Origin: Synergistaceae bacterium DZ-S4
GTDB lineage: Bacteria; Synergistota; Synergistia; Synergistales; Synergistaceae
Direction: 5' to 3'
Length of the DNA: 33,972 nt
NCBI GenBank assembly: GCA_025943965.1
Contig: JAPCWD010000017.1
Location: 1 to 33,972, forward strand
Positions 23,740-31,473 of the stretch are shown here, piece by piece; positions within the stretch are counted from its first letter, which is position 1, and the number at the start of each line of letters is the position of its first letter. The notes under the pieces were generated by a model that did not search any database, was not told the origin of the DNA, and worked only from the letters and a program-made list of their open reading frames with translations. Both the position numbers and the translations under genes were made by a program.

Positions 23740-23973
23740 GCTTTAATTGTACGTGTACTCTTATCGATGTCTCTCCGCTATCTTCTTTTCAAATATGAAT
23801 TCTTATGGTATGCTTAATTGACATGATCGTTGACAAAGGTAATCAAAAATAGGTTTATAGGATATGAAATTACAAGGCGTTTATCTGATAACCTTTTGAA
23901 TAGAAAAGTTTTTATAAATTTATATAGTCGGACACAATGCATTACATACCAAATATTTAGGAGGTCGGTTACG

Positions 23974-24417
23974 ATAAATATTTTTGACAATATCAAAAGA
24001 ACAGATCCCGACGGAGTTGAATTCTGGAGCAGCCGCGATTTGTCAAAGGCTCTTGAATATATTAACTATCGCAACTTCGAAGAAGTCATTGAAAAAGCAA
24101 AGCAGGCGTGTATAAATAGTCACCAAAAGATCGACGATCATTTCGTCGACGTCGACGAAATGATCGAACTCGCTAAGGGTGCCTAAAGACAAATAAAGTC
24201 AGTCTTTTTGTCCAGATTTGCATGTTACCTGATCGTCCAAAGTGCAGATCCCAGAAAAGAGGTCGTAGCCCTTGGACACAGCTATTTTGCGTTACAGACG
24301 CGTCGCCAGGAAGTTGAAGATGACCGGCGTCTAAAACTTAGGGCCGAAATCAAAGAACAGAATAAAGGTCTCGCCTCGGCTGCAAAACAAGCCGGAGTTG
24401 TACAGCCTAGGAAATAA
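23974..24417 (+). pseudogene. dinD: Broken DinD-like (DNA-damage-inducible protein D) gene
   Basis: The frame matches DinD: FDNIKRTDPDGVEFWSSRDL, IEKAKQACINSHQKIDDHF, then after an in-frame TAA (24184-24186) RQIKSVFLSRFACYLIVQSA and EVVALGHSYFALQTRRQEVE. The stop replaces one codon of a conserved stretch, so it is a point nonsense mutation, not a frameshift. A good ribosome site AGGAGGT leads to ATA where ATG is expected. The gene stops at QAGVVQPRK, far short of the ~280 aa family length, and the REP-like motif begins 3 bp later. It is clearly inactive. Confidence 0.85.
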
Positions 24418-24484
24418 TTGGGGTCAGACCTACACATTTGACATAATACCCTGTTTCCAGAAAAAATTGAGCCTGTTTATTGTT
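24412..24484 (+). mobile_element. Solo copy of the RAYT gene's upstream end
   Basis: AAATAATTGGGGTCAGACC, TACACATTTGACATAATRCC and CTGTTTCCA..ATTGAG.CTG continue almost identically with 28741-28812, which leads into the RAYT gene. Here no transposase follows. It may be a non-autonomous or deleted element. Confidence 0.6.
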
Positions 24485-24505
24485 TGGAAAAACTGTGGGC
24501 CGATA

Positions 24506-24992
24506 CAAAAGACAAATGCTGGTTTAGTTTAAAGATCCAGTCACGGTGATGATGGATGATGTTATCACAGAATACAAGTATCCCCTCTGCGCGCTGCACT
24601 TCCCTCATTACAAGGGCAGCATATGTGGCAGACAGGGGATACTGAAATAGATATGGGCCAAATCGCGCATAAAGTCAAAATTCTTAGGGCTGGGACTTGG
24701 ATCGTTTTCGTCATTAACTTAGGAATGAGCGATACCTGAACTATGACCTTGCGATTTGAGAAAATAAAAAACTCCCCTTTTGAGTCCCGCTCATGGCATT
24801 TCTGCCAATATCCCGCCAAGAAAAGGGGGACAATCACGGACTCAGGGAAGCCTCATTAGTATATCCGATTTGTTAAAAAATGTGTATGGTAATGGTGTAA
24901 ATCAGCATTTTGCCAACAGCACCAAAAGCCCTTGACATTCCCGAAACAGGTTGAAAAAAAATCGAGAAGGTCCTCACTCAAGGTAAAAAAGC
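24506..24992 (+). repeat. ~490-bp direct repeat, left of abiE pair 1
   Basis: Aligns throughout with 27373-27863 at roughly 85% identity by eye and the same orientation. A frame with SPLR.ALPSLQGQ.MWQ.GD is shared by both but is interrupted in this copy, so coding is doubtful. No other gene is visible from 24418 to 25511. Confidence 0.65.
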
Positions 24993-25044
24993 CCCGTCCG
25001 ACTTATCCAGGGTGCAATTCCCTGGGAGAGGACGTGCACGGGGC
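24991..25044 (+). other. Extended imperfect hairpin (possible structured RNA or element end)
   Basis: GCCCCG (24991) pairs with CGGGGC (25039), GTCC with GGAC, and CCAGGG-TGCAATT-CCCTGG forms the tip. It follows AAAAAA. It is too irregular for a tRNA. The nature is unknown. Confidence 0.35.
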
Positions 25045-25236
25045 GATTGCAGTCTAAATAATTAAGACGGCCTTGTCAAGAATGGTAAAAAGAGCGCCCC
25101 GGTTTGCTACATCAGGCGGGGGTCCAATACCCGACGACTGGTTTGCAATCAGGGCTGATAAATACACTAACTTATAGTGCATCTTTTGTCAAAAGGGTTC
25201 GTTTAATAACATATGCCATGCTTTTGAAGAACTCAA

Positions 25237-25260
25237 GGGGGCATACCTACACAATTGACA
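25237..25260 (+). repeat. Degenerate REP-like motif
   Basis: GGGGGCATACCTACACA then ATTGACA keeps the right half of the motif, while the palindrome is damaged. Confidence 0.4.
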
Positions 25261-25384
25261 GCAAGGTATTCATTCGAATCATCGGTATAGCGGGGCTAAG
25301 CTAAAGGAGATAGGGTATCTTTACCTTCTATCGTATTAGGTGTTATCCAGGCAAGTGACTCCGCTGACTTACTCAGCCACTTTA

Positions 25385-25484
25385 TTTTTAACACAAAAAC
25401 GTTTATATTGAAGCGATAGCGTGTTTAAAATAAAATATCACTTTATATATTGCATATAATGGTTGGTATTACAGCTATTATATG
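25385..25484 (+). promoter_or_regulatory. Two dyads upstream of abiE pair 1
   Basis: Dyad 1: TTTTTAACAC (25385) with GTGTTTAAAA (25421). Dyad 2: CATATAAT (25453) with ATTATATG (25477). They lie within 130 bp of the abiEi start in AT-rich DNA. AbiEi repressors are known to bind two inverted repeats in their promoter; the match in layout is the support here. Confidence 0.45.
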
Positions 25485-25511
25485 TTAAAATCAAAGCATG
25501 AGGTGGTGTTG

Positions 25512-26282
25512 ATGAAATACTATGAGCGTTTGGTCGACCTAAAATGCTTTTCTCGCTCTGATGTTGAAAGATTGACAAAAAACAAGTACACAGCGGATTC
25601 CCTGATAAAGGAGTATAAGCGTAAGGGGTATATTGAATCCGTGCGACGCGATCTTTTTGTGGCCATAAGTATGGAAACAAAAGGGCCGGTCGCTAACCGC
25701 TACCTTATAGCAACAAATATATTGCGCGATAACTACATTTCACACCATTCGGCCTTTGAATATTACGGTTATGCAAACCAGGTTTTCTACGAAGTCTATG
25801 TATCCGGCGAAGGACGTTTTGTTGACTTCGAATACGACCACATAACGTACCGTTATGTGGCTCCTCGGATAGAAGCTGGTGTCAGCCTGAAGGAAGATGG
25901 TGTCCGTGTAACGGATATGGAGCGTACTATCCTGGACAGTATCAATGACTTTGATAAAATAGGCGGCTTGGAAGAACTGCTGCGATGTTTGGAGCTTATA
26001 AACTATGCAGACGAAGAAAAACTTCTGCTTTACCTTGAAGCTTATCACAAGCAGGTCCTATATCAGAAAACGGGATATATCCTCGAGCACCTGAAAAAGC
26101 AGCTGCGCATTTCTGACAACTTTTTCGAGGTTTGTAAAAGCAAGCTCAAAAGCAGCGTCCGCTATCTTTATACCGGCATAGAACATGAGCCTAACACCTT
26201 CAACAAACGATGGAAACTGGTCGTGCCTCCGGACCTGATGAAGCTAGTATCGAAGGGGGCAGACGTAAATGCGGACGTATGA
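25512..26282 (+). CDS. abiEi: AbiEi-family antitoxin/repressor, pair 1
   Basis: 256 aa from ATG with GAGG at 8 nt; an upstream ATG ten codons earlier lacks a site and the homologous second pair starts at the equivalent codon. The winged-helix N-terminus (CFSRSDVERLTKNKYTADSL, GYIESVRRDLFVAI) is followed by the AbiEi core (NYISHHSAFEYYGYANQVFY, VTDMERTILDSINDFDKIGG). The last 14 nt overlap abiEii, ensuring coupled synthesis. It is expected to repress the operon and neutralise the toxin. About half identical to the second AbiEi at 30709. Confidence 0.9.
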   Translation: MKYYERLVDLKCFSRSDVERLTKNKYTADSLIKEYKRKGYIESVRRDLFVAISMETKGPVANRYLIATNILRDNYISHHSAFEYYGYANQVFYEVYVSGEGRFVDFEYDHITYRYVAPRIEAGVSLKEDGVRVTDMERTILDSINDFDKIGGLEELLRCLELINYADEEKLLLYLEAYHKQVLYQKTGYILEHLKKQLRISDNFFEVCKSKLKSSVRYLYTGIEHEPNTFNKRWKLVVPPDLMKLVSKGADVNADV

Positions 26283-27213
26283 AAAAAGCAGGCTCTCCCA
26301 AGAGTCACAAAAACTTGGGTTCATCCGCGATACATATGAGAAAGTCTGCAGACTCTCTTCAGTTTTAAGTTTCATGCAAAGTGACCCGTTGCTAAAAGAG
26401 AGCTTAGCTCTCAAAGGAGGAACGGCAATCAATCTGACGATATTTGATCTGCCCCGTCTCTCCGTGGACATAGACCTTGATTACGCAAAGAACAACAGCA
26501 GGGATGAGATGATATCAGAGCGGATGGATATCACAGAGATAATTCGGAGATATATGGCAGCTGAAGGATATGATCTAAGCAACAGATCCAAAACATATCA
26601 TTCACTTGACTCCTTCTTTTTCGTCTACACTAACTCTGCGGAGGTCAGAGACAATATTAAAATAGAACTGAACTACTCGTTGCGCAGCCATGTGTTTCCC
26701 CTTAAATACAGAAGTGTAAAAGTGCATGGTTATATGTCTGCCGCCGAGGTGCTCTCCGTTGCTCCAATAGAGATATTCGCAGGCAAGATAGTCGCACTGC
26801 TGTCAAGAGCTGCTGCCAGGGATCTATATGACATTAACAACATGCTTAACTATGGATTATTTGATGAAGCTGAGCAAGATATGCTTCGCCGGTGTGTAGT
26901 TTACTACAGCGCAGTCTGTGGTGAGCGAGCACCGGAAACCTTTGATATTGACAGGATCGACAGCTTAACAAAATATAAAATTAAAACGGATCTCTTACCG
27001 GTCATCAGAAGGACTGAAAGGTTTGACCTTGCTGCGGCACAGAACAGAGTAAAGACATACCTGACTGAACTGCTCGTGCAGACTGATGCCGAACGTTCTT
27101 TTTGTGATGCTTTCAGAAACAAAGATTACCGCCCGGAATTGCTTTTTCACGGTGAAATGCTTGAACGTGTAAAGAATCATCCAATGGCACTTTGGAAGTG
27201 CCGAGGAATCTAA
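26269..27213 (+). CDS. abiEii: AbiEii nucleotidyltransferase toxin, pair 1
   Basis: A 314-aa AbiEii/AbiGii toxin of the DNA-polymerase-beta-like nucleotidyltransferase fold. KGGTAIN (49-55) and VDIDLDY (66-72) are the GG..(DxD) catalytic motifs; NIKIELNYS and EIFAGKIVALLSRAAARDLY are the later conserved motifs. Family members block growth by modifying RNA ends with nucleotides, giving phage-triggered bacteriostasis. It carries the C-terminal HPMALWKC motif shared with the second pair. The full length suggests activity. The pair lies between two direct repeats and may be a mobile cassette. Confidence 0.92.
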   Translation: MRTYEKSRLSQESQKLGFIRDTYEKVCRLSSVLSFMQSDPLLKESLALKGGTAINLTIFDLPRLSVDIDLDYAKNNSRDEMISERMDITEIIRRYMAAEGYDLSNRSKTYHSLDSFFFVYTNSAEVRDNIKIELNYSLRSHVFPLKYRSVKVHGYMSAAEVLSVAPIEIFAGKIVALLSRAAARDLYDINNMLNYGLFDEAEQDMLRRCVVYYSAVCGERAPETFDIDRIDSLTKYKIKTDLLPVIRRTERFDLAAAQNRVKTYLTELLVQTDAERSFCDAFRNKDYRPELLFHGEMLERVKNHPMALWKCRGI

Positions 27214-27222
27214 TGGAACCTT

Positions 27223-27246
27223 AGGGTCAGGCCTACACAATTGACA
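27223..27246 (+). repeat. REP-like motif after abiE pair 1
   Basis: AGGGTCAGGCCTACACA then ATTGACA, 9 bp beyond the toxin stop. Same orientation as 24420 and 28749. Confidence 0.55.
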
Positions 27247-27271
27247 GTATGGGTCGGGAGGGTCCTCCGGC

Positions 27272-27367
27272 CGGGCAAGCATGGGCGAGCAGTTGTAAAG
27301 GCGGGCGGAGAGTGCATCCGCCGGGAGTCATTGGGAGTCAATAGCAAATCGGTTGGGAATCGGTGGG
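27272..27367 (+). repeat. Iterons and header hairpin
   Basis: GGGCAAGC and GGGCGAGC, then GTAAAGG, the hairpin GGCGGAGAGTGCATCCGCC (27304-27322), then GGGAGTC (27323, 27333), GCAAATC (27344) and GGGAATC (27355) at 10-11-bp steps. It has the same order as in arrays C and F but without GAATT linkers. Confidence 0.55.
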
Positions 27368-27372
27368 TTACG

Positions 27373-27863
27373 GCAAAATACAAATAGCGGTTTGGTTTAA
27401 AGACTCAATCACGGTGATGTCGGACTACATCTTGGCAAAACAAATATCCCCTCTGCGCGTGGCACTTCCCTCATTACAAGGACAGCCTATGTGGCAGCCA
27501 GGGGATATTGAAATTATTATGGGAGAAATGCTGCATAAAGTCAAATTTTTGGGACGAGGGCCTGAATGGTTTTCACCACTGACGTAGAAATGATAGAAAC
27601 CTGAACTATGATCTTGCAATTTGAGAAAATAAAAAACTTCCCTTTTGAGTCCGGCTCATGGCATTTCTGCCAATATCCCGCCAAGGAAAAGGGGGACAAT
27701 CACGGACTCTGGGAAGCCATATTAATATATGCGATTTGTTAAAAAATGTGTATGGTAATGGTGTAAATCAGTATTTTGCCAAGAGCACCCAAAGCCCCTG
27801 ACATTCCCGAAACAGGTTGGAAAAAAGAGAAAGAAGGTTCTCACTCCAAATATAAAAAGAGCC
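27373..27863 (+). repeat. ~490-bp direct repeat, right of abiE pair 1
   Basis: Partner of 24506-24992. A 74-codon frame (27363-27587) crosses it with no ribosome site; I treat it as non-coding. Between 27864 and 28024 I see no recognisable feature. Confidence 0.65.
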
Positions 27864-28096
27864 ACCAATTACGGCGGCATCTTCGCATTCGCAAAAACTC
27901 ACCGTACCACAAGGCGGCCTCTAAGCCAGTATAAACGAGATATTTTGAAATATCAAGGAATACCGGCCCTTCAGACAGCACCTATGTCCTTCTTATGCTT
28001 TCTCCGTATTGCCCAATTGACTTACAATTGATTCCCTATTGACTCCCGTGCGGATTCAGTCTCCTCCTACTTTTACAATCGTTTGCCAATGCTTGC

Positions 28097-28405
28097 CTAT
28101 TGCTTGCCAACTGCTTGCCGAGCAGACTTGGCTTCTGTCTGCTTCTTTCCTTTCGGTATATCGGGCGGATAGGGGGTGATGCAGTATTCCTGCATGGTTT
28201 CGGTCCAGGCTTCGTAGTCGCTCATCCCGGGGACTATCTTCTGCAAATTGGTCATGGCTTTCTTCGTTCTTTCCGCCTGCTTCGTTGCATACTTCTTTGC
28301 TTCCACACGGTCGGCCTTTTTCCAGACTCTCGGGAAGTAGATCATCCAGTGCTCCATGGTCTCTTCAGCTATCCTTTCTACCGACATCTCCATTGTTGAC
28401 ACCAT
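28097..28405 (-). CDS. Small multi-copy protein of unknown function, copy 2
   Basis: 102 aa, differing from copy 1 by four residues (I/T near the start, E/V, M/T, E/D). Here the first codon is ATG (TTGAGGGATGGTG), with another ATG four codons on. DNA similarity to copy 1 extends on both sides from about 28025 to 28470, covering the iterons downstream and the promoter upstream. The duplication is therefore recent. No known domain was recognised. Confidence 0.65.
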   Translation of the reverse strand: MVSTMEMSVERIAEETMEHWMIYFPRVWKKADRVEAKKYATKQAERTKKAMTNLQKIVPGMSDYEAWTETMQEYCITPYPPDIPKGKKQTEAKSARQAVGKQ

Positions 28406-28437
28406 CCCTCAAGTGAATGTTATTGATTTATTGTCTT

Positions 28438-28465
28438 ATAATATGGCTATTGTTGATAGTGTCAA
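28438..28465 (-). promoter_or_regulatory. Promoter and dyad of small gene copy 2
   Basis: TTGACA (28460-28465), 16 bp, TATTAT (28438-28443), with CTAT-TGTTG-ATAG in the spacer. Identical in layout to the other two copies. Confidence 0.6.
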
Positions 28466-28469
28466 GGGG

Positions 28470-28660
28470 GGTGGGCCGGGAGGGTCATCCGGCCTGGCAA
28501 GCGATAGGCAAGCGGTAGTAAAGGCAGGCAGAGAGTGCGTCTGCCGGGAGTCTGTCGGAAATCGATGGCAAATCAGTTGGGAATCAATGGGTTAGAGCAT
28601 ACGGAGGCAAGATACCGGGTTGGCAAGCAGTTGTAAATGCTGGCGGAGACTGAATTAGTT
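28470..28660 (+). repeat. Iterons and hairpins upstream of small gene copy 2
   Basis: GGCCGG..CCGGCC hairpin, GGCAAGC at 28496 and 28507, GTAAAGG at 28518, GGCAGAGAGTGCGTCTGCC hairpin (changed on both arms relative to GGCGGA..TCCGCC), then GGAAATC/GGCAAATC/GGGAATC units. The paired changes keep the stem intact. Confidence 0.6.
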
Positions 28661-28671
28661 AAGAGTCCGTG

Positions 28672-28730
28672 GGTTAGGATATTAGGTGTGAAGTCTTATC
28701 GTTTACCCTGGATAGTGATCATACGGCCGT
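28672..28730. repeat. 59-bp repeat shared with 33107-33165
   Basis: GGTTAGGATATTAGGTGTG, AGTCTTAT, GTTTACCCTGGATAG and TACGGCCGT match the second copy with few changes. Both lie about 115-210 bp upstream of a small gene copy. No gene is visible from 28406 to 28842. Confidence 0.6.
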
Positions 28731-28748
28731 TTAGAACTGAAAATAATT

Positions 28749-28772
28749 GGGGTCAGACCTACACATTTGACA
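28749..28772 (+). repeat. REP-like motif upstream of the RAYT gene
   Basis: GGGGTCAGACCTACACATTT followed by GACA, 70 bp before the transposase start. RAYT genes are typically flanked by the palindromes their protein recognises, so this is the best candidate for the cognate site. Confidence 0.6.
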
Positions 28773-28842
28773 TAATGCCCTGTTTCCATAAAAATTGAGG
28801 CTGTTTATTGTCTAAAAAAACAGAGATCAAGGAGGCGAAAAC

Positions 28843-29778
28843 ATGGCGAGGCCTTTGCGGATAGAATATCCCGGAGCTTTTTATCATGTTACCTCAAGGG
28901 GAAATGAACGGAAGGATATTTTCGAAAGTAACACCGAACGTGAAATCTTCCTTTCTTACCTTGCATCCGCTCAAGAAAAATACGAAGCTGTCGTTCACGC
29001 CTATTGCCTTATGTCGAACCATTATCACTTGATGATCGAGACCCCGCAGGGTAATCTCTCTCAGATAATGAAATACATCAACAGTTCCTACACCAACTTT
29101 TTTAATATCAAAAGAAAACGAACGGGACACCTTTTGCAGGGACGCTACAAAGCTGTCCTGGTTGAAGCCGATGCCTACGCTACAGAGCTTTCACGCTACA
29201 TCCATCTGAATCCGGTCAGAGCGGGAATGGTCAGGTCTCCGGAAGAGTATCGCTGGTCAAGTTACAGTTATTACACAGAGAGAAGTTCTCCGTCCTGGCT
29301 CAAAACAGGATTCATTCTCGGATATTTTGGCACGGACCCCACACAGTCTCGCAGGGACTACAGAAATTATGTAATAGAAAAGGTCAACGGAGGCTACATT
29401 GACCCGCTTGCAGGAGTAGTAGCTTCGACCATATTGGGGAGCGAAGATTTTGTTCGCCGCATCAAAGAGAACGAGCTTGATGGAAGGACTTTGGACAGGG
29501 ATCTTCCTGCGTTGACGGAACTTAAAGAAAAAACGGATCCGAAAATGATCCAAGAGGCAGCCCTGGAAATCTTTCCGGATGACAAAAGAACTGCGCGATT
29601 TGCCGGAATATATTTATGCCACCGTTACAGCGCGGCAAAGCTGAGGGAGATCGGATGCCTTTACCGGTTGTCTGATTCCGGCGTGACTCAGGCGAGAAGA
29701 AGATTTGAAGCAGCCATGAAGGTGGACGCCCCATTGAGAAAAAAGATAGAAGAAGTCCTGGTGATCCTTGGTCTGTGA
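28843..29778 (+). CDS. REP-associated tyrosine transposase (RAYT, Y1 family)
   Basis: A 311-aa HUH-type single-strand transposase. The N-terminal MARPLRIEYPGAFYHVTSRG is the RAYT start signature. The metal-binding pair is H60/H62 in MSNHYHLMIE. The helix KYINSSYTNFFN holds the candidate catalytic tyrosine (Y83), and GRYKAVLVE and YIHLNPVRAG complete the domain. The C-terminal 150 residues look like a DNA-binding helical part (KLREIGCLYRLSDSGVTQAR). GGAGGCG lies 8 nt before ATG. RAYTs are thought to spread short REP palindromes, and the GGGGTCAGACC motifs in this window are its likely substrates. Confidence 0.92.
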   Translation: MARPLRIEYPGAFYHVTSRGNERKDIFESNTEREIFLSYLASAQEKYEAVVHAYCLMSNHYHLMIETPQGNLSQIMKYINSSYTNFFNIKRKRTGHLLQGRYKAVLVEADAYATELSRYIHLNPVRAGMVRSPEEYRWSSYSYYTERSSPSWLKTGFILGYFGTDPTQSRRDYRNYVIEKVNGGYIDPLAGVVASTILGSEDFVRRIKENELDGRTLDRDLPALTELKEKTDPKMIQEAALEIFPDDKRTARFAGIYLCHRYSAAKLREIGCLYRLSDSGVTQARRRFEAAMKVDAPLRKKIEEVLVILGL

Positions 29779-29839
29779 GTGTATAAGCCTTTCGATCCAG
29801 TCAGCCGTATTTTGAACCTTACAGGAGTTTTAGGAAGGT

Positions 29840-29911
29840 GGCTCTATGCAGCGCGCAGGCCGGCTCTATTGGATCGCGCGAGTGGCTCTAAGCCTTAGCG
29901 CCGTCGGCTCT
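29840..29911 (+). repeat. GGCTCT array with exact 22-bp period
   Basis: GGCTCT at 29840, 29862, 29884 and 29906, exactly 22 bp apart, with unrelated intervening sequence. It starts 61 bp after the RAYT stop. Partner of the array at 9-109; the following CGTGTTTCTGCAG loosely resembles CGCGTTTCGCACAG after the first array. Confidence 0.65.
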
Positions 29912-30054
29912 GTCTCGCCGTGTTTCTGCAGATGAAGTATGGATAAGTATGGATAATTTTATAATTGCTGCAGTAGATTTATCCAAAACGTATTGTCCGT
30001 AAAAACAATAAAATCAGTCATAGACAGGAATTCCTATTGGATAAAATGTTTGTC

Positions 30055-30083
30055 GCAAGCTAAAAATCCCCGGAATTTCAAAA
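30055..30083. mobile_element. Isolated IS21-type end repeat
   Basis: GCAAGCTAAAAATCCCCGG then AATTTCAAAA closely matches, in reverse orientation, the end repeats at 8870 and 9999-10065. No transposase is adjacent. Confidence 0.45.
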
Positions 30084-30140
30084 GGCTGTTTTGATTTTTG
30101 GAACTGTTTTCGAAAAACAGGAAAGGCTTTTGCCGGGAAA

Positions 30141-30177
30141 GAAAAAACAGGGACCGATGGTAGAGATCGGTCCCTGT
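30141..30177 (-). terminator. Strong Rho-independent terminator (minus strand)
   Basis: A 12-bp perfect stem (30147-30158 with 30166-30177, ACAGGGACCGAT arm, 7-nt loop) is followed on the minus strand by TTTTTTC. No minus-strand gene ends here. A possible promoter (TTTACT, 16 bp, GATAAT; 30202-30229) just upstream would give a transcript of about 55 nt. It may be a leftover terminator or a tiny RNA. Confidence 0.55.
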
Positions 30178-30243
30178 CATTAGAAAGGGGATCATTTGCG
30201 TATTATCGCAAAGTCCCAATGGTAGTAAAAGCGGCCGGGGAGA

Positions 30244-30440
30244 GCACCGGCGGCAAGCAATTGGCAAGCGTAGGCAAGCAGTCGTAAAGGCGGGCGGAGA
30301 GGGCATCCGCCGGAGAATTTACGAGAAATGCACTCGCGGTGAATTTGCAGCAATGATCTCGCTGCGGGGAATTTGCATCGCTTCGCATCGCGGAGAATTT
30401 GCAGCTTTCCAAGCTGCGGTTAACCGGTTCTTGAATCTTT
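30244..30440 (+). repeat. Iterons plus hairpin array F
   Basis: The most complete element: GGCAAGC at 30252, 30263 and 30273 and GTAAAGG at 30284, header hairpin GGCGGAGAGGGCATCCGCC, linker GGAGAATTT, ACGAG..CTCGC, GGTGAATTT, GCAGC..GCTGC, GGGGAATTT, GCATCGCTTCGCATCGC, GGAGAATTT, GCAGCTT..AAGCTGC, GGTTAACCGG tail. The gap 29779-30708 holds only this, the GGCTCT array, the IS21 end and the terminator. Confidence 0.7.
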
Positions 30441-30591
30441 AATTCTCCGCCGTGCGGAGTCTTAACCTGCTCCTACGACTGCTGAGCAACTGCTCGTATC
30501 ATACGAACATACTTGGCAATTACTTAGCCTTGTCCTGAAACAGTAGAAAAAGGCCAAATGGTTACGGCTGAATTCCATTCCTGTATTTACT

Positions 30592-30690
30592 CACAACATT
30601 TCTTTTAAGGAATGTTGTGTGCATATTCAAGAATATCCGTTCCTAATTTTACACAAAACATTGGAAATAAGGAATGTTTTGTGCGATAAT
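30592..30690 (+). promoter_or_regulatory. Promoter with two operator dyads of abiE pair 2
   Basis: IR1: CACAACATT (30592-30600) with AATGTTGTG (30611-30619). IR2: CACAAAACATT (30652-30662) with AATGTTTTGTG (30673-30683). A promoter TTGGAA (30661-30666), 18 bp, GATAAT (30685-30690) is covered by IR2. Two inverted repeats with the promoter inside is the established arrangement for AbiEi negative autoregulation. Confidence 0.75.
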
Positions 30691-30708
30691 AGGAATGGAG
30701 GTGTTGTG

Positions 30709-31473
30709 ATGAAATATCTGGATAAACTAATTAAGTTGGGCTGCTTTTCTCGTCAAGATGCTGTTGCCATAGTAGGAACCGAAAAAGCGGCACACTCTTT
30801 GCTTCATGATTATGTCAATGCTGGATATATTGAACGGATTCGCAGAGACCTTTATGCAACTATCAGCCTTGAAACGAAGCAGCCTGTCTCAAATCGATTT
30901 TTGATTGCAACGCGTATTGCTGACGATGCTTACGTTTCGTATCACAGTGCATTTGAATACTTTGGCTACGCCAATCAAGTATTTCATGAAGTCTATGTAA
31001 CGACAACCAGCAGATTCAGGAATTTTAATTATGACGGGATAACCTATACGAGAGTTTCACCGAGAATTGATCCCGGGGTAATTACGACCAATACCGGAAT
31101 CAGAGTCACAGATATTGAAAGGACCGTCATTGACAGTATCTGTTCCTTTGAGAAAATTGGAGGCCTGGAGGAACTTCTTCGTTGCCTGATGCTGGTTCCT
31201 GCATTAAAACCCGAGAAGCTTATAAAATATCTTGACGATTATGGTCAGGCAAATTTATATCAAAGATCCGGTTTCTTGCTCGCAGAATTTTCGGAACAGC
31301 TGGGTCTTGTAAAACCGTTCTTTGATCACTGTAAAAGCAAAATTCCCAAAGCAAAGAAATATCTTTATTCCGAAAAAGATGCCCTTTCAAAACACTTTGT
31401 CTTACACGAGGACTGGATGATTTTTGCCCCTGAGAACATAAAATCAATAACCGGTAAGGGGGTCGATCTGTAG
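30709..31473 (+). CDS. abiEi: AbiEi-family antitoxin/repressor, pair 2
   Basis: 254 aa from ATG preceded by GGAGG at 7 nt; an in-frame ATG 30 codons upstream lies in the operator and is rejected. Winged helix (CFSRQDAVAIVGTEKAAHSL, GYIERIRRDLYATISLETKQ) and AbiEi core (AYVSYHSAFEYFGYANQVFH, VTDIERTVIDSICSFEKIGG). Its TAG overlaps the GTG start of the toxin by one base. It is homologous to pair 1, yet its operator dyads are unrelated in sequence, so the two repressors probably do not cross-regulate (inference). Confidence 0.9.
   Translation: MKYLDKLIKLGCFSRQDAVAIVGTEKAAHSLLHDYVNAGYIERIRRDLYATISLETKQPVSNRFLIATRIADDAYVSYHSAFEYFGYANQVFHEVYVTTTSRFRNFNYDGITYTRVSPRIDPGVITTNTGIRVTDIERTVIDSICSFEKIGGLEELLRCLMLVPALKPEKLIKYLDDYGQANLYQRSGFLLAEFSEQLGLVKPFFDHCKSKIPKAKKYLYSEKDALSKHFVLHEDWMIFAPENIKSITGKGVDL

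Noticed and set aside
23830..23973. N-terminal extension of the dinD frame
   Set aside because: The sequence before the AGGAGGT site is an open frame by chance and does not resemble DinD.
24991..25044. tRNA gene
   Set aside because: The acceptor-like arms and a 7-nt loop are present, but there is no proper T loop, anticodon arm or spacing.
27363..27587. 74-codon gene in the ~490-bp repeat
   Set aside because: No ribosome site, and the same frame in the other copy has a different upstream part and a different end; changes do not favour synonymous sites.
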